This document shows, in pieces, positions 41,360-43,200 of a stretch of DNA of 43,200 nt; the stretch's first letter is position 1, and every line of letters starts with the position of its first letter. The stretch spans positions 986,307 to 1,029,506 of the forward strand of contig JAHNZQ020000181.1 of the NCBI GenBank assembly GCA_019155205.2. The letters are read 5' to 3'. Below the pieces are notes generated by a model that was not told where the DNA came from, did not search any database, and saw nothing but the letters and a program-made list of their open reading frames with translations. Position numbers and translations under genes: made by a program. The stretch comes from Gracilaria vermiculophylla (taxonomy: Eukaryota > Rhodophyta > Florideophyceae > Gracilariales > Gracilariaceae).

Positions 41360-41692
41360 TCTCAAAAAGAGAGACGAGAGATTGGGCTCCAAAAGCAAGC
41401 TTTCCCTGATTCGGGCTATCGCAGAGTTGTACGACAAAATTCAGGGTTATATTGTTCCCATTCTGTCTCTTGCTCTACGCTGGCCACGCGTCGCAGCCAA
41501 ACCTAGCAGATGGTTTGAAATAGTGTTAATCGTATTTTATCATGTTCATATTCGTATTCATACTTTGGGTTCTGGAGAATAAACTTGTTGCAGAATGCAT
41601 GGAATAGATTTATAGCTCATTTGCGGGGGCTACCCATCTGGCGATCACATGCAAGGGAATTTAAATACAAGCCAAGAACAACAAGGTTCACT
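41360..41692 (+). repeat. Inverted duplication, right copy
   Basis: Plus-strand partner of 40330-40640. It is open in one frame for about 66 codons (41382-41582) with ALRWPRVAAKPSRWFEI, and the left arm, read in the same sense, gives a similar peptide interrupted by stops. It ends where the C5 LTR begins at 41693. Confidence 0.65.
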
Positions 41693-42237
41693 TGTAGGTA
41701 GCTGTAGTGCAGAGCTTACGTAAATACTCTGTTCATTCATCTTGATAACTCGGGCATGAATTCAATTATCCATCAGACCTGGTCTACAAGTTTTCTCAAT
41801 ATAGTTTTTTCATAATCTTCTATAGATTTCGAGAACTTCTACTGGTTTCTATCACAATGCAAAGAGAACATTCTAAATCATTCTTCTATATAGTATTGTA
41901 GAATTATCTGATTGGTTGTATTTTATAGTTGCTTCTGAGCTTTTTTCGTTGCCTTGACGACATCTCTTGACAACTGTATAACTTCTGGAGTCCTAGGTAT
42001 TCCATAAACTTCCAGTGTTTAAGGTTCGGGAAAGACTTTTTCAAAATATCTGCCCTCATATTTTCGGTAGGGCAATACTCTATTTCCACTTTATTTTGAT
42101 CCACGCACTCCTGCTCATAGAACTGTGCAACTGATATATGTTTTGATTTCCCATTTACTCCTCTTAATATTGACAACTGATTTGTTGACTGATTGTCCAC
42201 ATAACTTTTGAACAGCTTCACATTCAGAAAAGTCTAA
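41693..42237 (-). mobile_element. C5: 3' end of a C2-like copia element
   Basis: An LTR related to that of C2 (41693-41892) is followed by the RNase H end of a copia element on the minus strand (41904-42221): YVDNQSTNQLSI, KHISVAQFYEQECV, YCPTENMRADI and KHWKFMEYLGL. The open frame stops being copia-like at about 42237, where C3 starts. So C5 was cut by the insertion of C3, or lost the rest beforehand. Confidence 0.8.
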
Positions 42238-42479
42238 TCTGAGAGGATTTTTCTCAGAGACTTTGAGTCTTGGCATCTTGTTCAAATTTGTATATCTCTA
42301 TATAACGAGAACTGGTTTTGATAATTTGTATTTGTCTTGTTCACGAGAGCATATATCGTAGTTCCCTATGCTCTCGTAAATCTCCTATGCCTATAAAGAC
42401 AGGCCATTGAGTTAATCACTGATATCTCAAGGCCCTCAGCTTCCATTATCTTGTTTCCACCTGTTCATCCTCTCAAGAG
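42238..42479 (+). repeat. 5' LTR of C3 (boundaries inferred)
   Basis: The right end is fixed by the adjoining PBS. The left end is placed where C5 homology stops, at TCTGAGAGG, which forms an inverted match with the end CCTCTCAAGA. The partner LTR lies outside the window, so the left limit is not proven. Confidence 0.55.
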
Positions 42480-42492
42480 GTTATGGGCCCAG
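42480..42492 (+). other. C3 primer-binding site, initiator tRNA-Met anticodon arm
   Basis: GTTATGGGCCCAG, the same 13 bases as in C1 and the TRIM, complementary to the initiator tRNA-Met anticodon stem-loop. Confidence 0.85.
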
Positions 42493-42602
42493 CCCACGTT
42501 AGCCTGCAGTACACCCGTTTTTATCTCTCACCTTTATTTCAATTCCGCGCATAGACATCTCCTTCTTAACAAGACACCCCTGTCCATACGGAAGTATACG
42601 TC

Positions 42603-43200
42603 ATGGAGTCTGATGGATGGAAAACTTGAATTCAACCTCTTGACGAGAAGAATGACTACAAGTTATAGAGGATTCGAATTGACGCTGCCTGTAATGCTAA
42701 GGGCTTTGTAGAGGCCTTGCATCAGAATAGGAATCCCTTCACCAGCGATGAAGAGAAGAAAGCCGAATGGGAGCTCAATAAGAAGAAAGCAAGTGGGATA
42801 ATTATTTCTGCTCTTTCAGATGAAGCCCTGCGCATCGTTCAGAGCGACATCGGAAACCCGTGTAAGATGTTGAAGAAACTAGACGAAAGATTTGCATCCA
42901 CATCAACTGCATCAAGAATTGTGAAGATGTGCGAGCTGATCAATATGAGATATTCTGACGTCTCTCAGAACATGGGTCGCCATATAGACAAAATGGCTGG
43001 TGTTATTGAGCAACTTGCAGCCATGGAAACCCGACTCCCTCATGAGTTAACAGTGGCATTCTTAGTGTCGTCGGTTACTGCATCTGATCTTAACCCAGTT
43101 TGTGCTGCAATCAAAACACTTTCGACTGAACAGACTACGTGGGACATGGTTTCTGCCCGCCTTCTTGATGAAGTGCGAACATTAGGAACACATAAGGCTG
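42603..43200 (+). pseudogene. C3 gag, 5' part
   Basis: ATG 42603 opens MESDGWKT, with a TGA at 42627-42629 and a TAG at 42666-42668 where copia gags have Trp (NDYKL.RIR). The frame is then open to the window end: ACNAKGFVEALHQNRNPF, NKKKASGIIISALSDEALRI, MLKKLDERFASTS, INMRYSDVSQNMGRHID and ETRLPHELTVAFL, a good UBN2/copia capsid series. The two early stops would silence it, though downstream sequence is well kept. Confidence 0.85.

Larger units (their letters stand above)
42238..43200 (+). mobile_element. C3: copia element, continues past the window
   Basis: A plus-strand element with LTR (42238-42479), PBS, and gag up to the right edge. Its PBS is identical to that of C1. Integrase, RT and the second LTR would lie beyond the window. 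Confidence 0.8.

Noticed and set aside
1..43200. CRISPR arrays, rRNA genes, intact tRNA genes
   Set aside because: No regularly spaced short repeats and no rRNA or cloverleaf sequence were found on reading both strands.

Overview
The window is eukaryotic. It holds chromovirus-type Ty3/gypsy and Ty1/copia LTR retrotransposons, a eukaryote-specific TAPT1-like membrane protein, the C-terminal part of the ribosome-maturation GTPase EFL1, a fragment that looks like the largest subunit of RNA polymerase III, and candidate introns of about 50-60 bases with GT...AG ends. The pattern fits a repeat-rich, gene-poor compartment of a protist, alga, oomycete or fungus. I cannot name the organism. There is one 100-base assembly gap (18491-18590).

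Layout. 1-2984: mostly no gene, one candidate exon. 2985-8421: G1, a minus-strand gypsy chromovirus with both LTRs. 9534-14672: G2, a second minus-strand gypsy element of another family; inside it are a 303-bp TRIM (13529-13831, 71-bp terminal repeats, PBS, PPT, perfect target duplication) and a solo LTR of the same TRIM (12866-12937). 14900-15500: a plus-strand gypsy relic (R1). 15905-16251 and 22077-23250: two halves of another gypsy relic (R2), split by C1, a plus-strand copia element (16252-22071, 5-bp target duplication). C1 itself carries a 511-bp TG...CA insertion at its integrase active site (18365-18875). 24824-31793: the only region with recognisable host-type genes: TAPT1-like (+), the EFL1 C-terminus (-), a tyrosine recombinase (+), an unrecognised GC-rich membrane protein (-), an unrecognised coiled-coil ORF (+) and the RPC1-like piece (-). 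32772-33271: a copia RT relic. 34358-38568: C2, a minus-strand copia element without its 5' LTR. 38569-40260: C4, another truncated copia element. About 40330-40640 and 41360-41692: an inverted duplication of unknown origin. 41693-42237: C5, the 3' end of a C2-like element, cut by C3, a plus-strand copia element that runs off the right edge.

Almost every coding region is broken by in-frame stops or frameshifts. The pol genes of G1, G2 and C1 keep one frame over 1.5-2.5 kb but carry several nonsense codons, many explicable by C-to-T or G-to-A changes. None of the host-type genes is intact as assembled. Either this is a decaying transposon graveyard with gene remnants, or the assembly carries residual errors; substitution-type stops in conserved frames favour real decay.

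The most notable pattern is shared priming: C1, C3 and the TRIM all have the 13-mer GTTATGGGCCCAG directly after their left LTR, complementary to the anticodon arm (not the 3' end) of eukaryotic initiator tRNA-Met. This is the half-tRNA priming known for Drosophila copia and yeast Ty5, and it links the non-coding TRIM to copia-type elements as its likely helpers.
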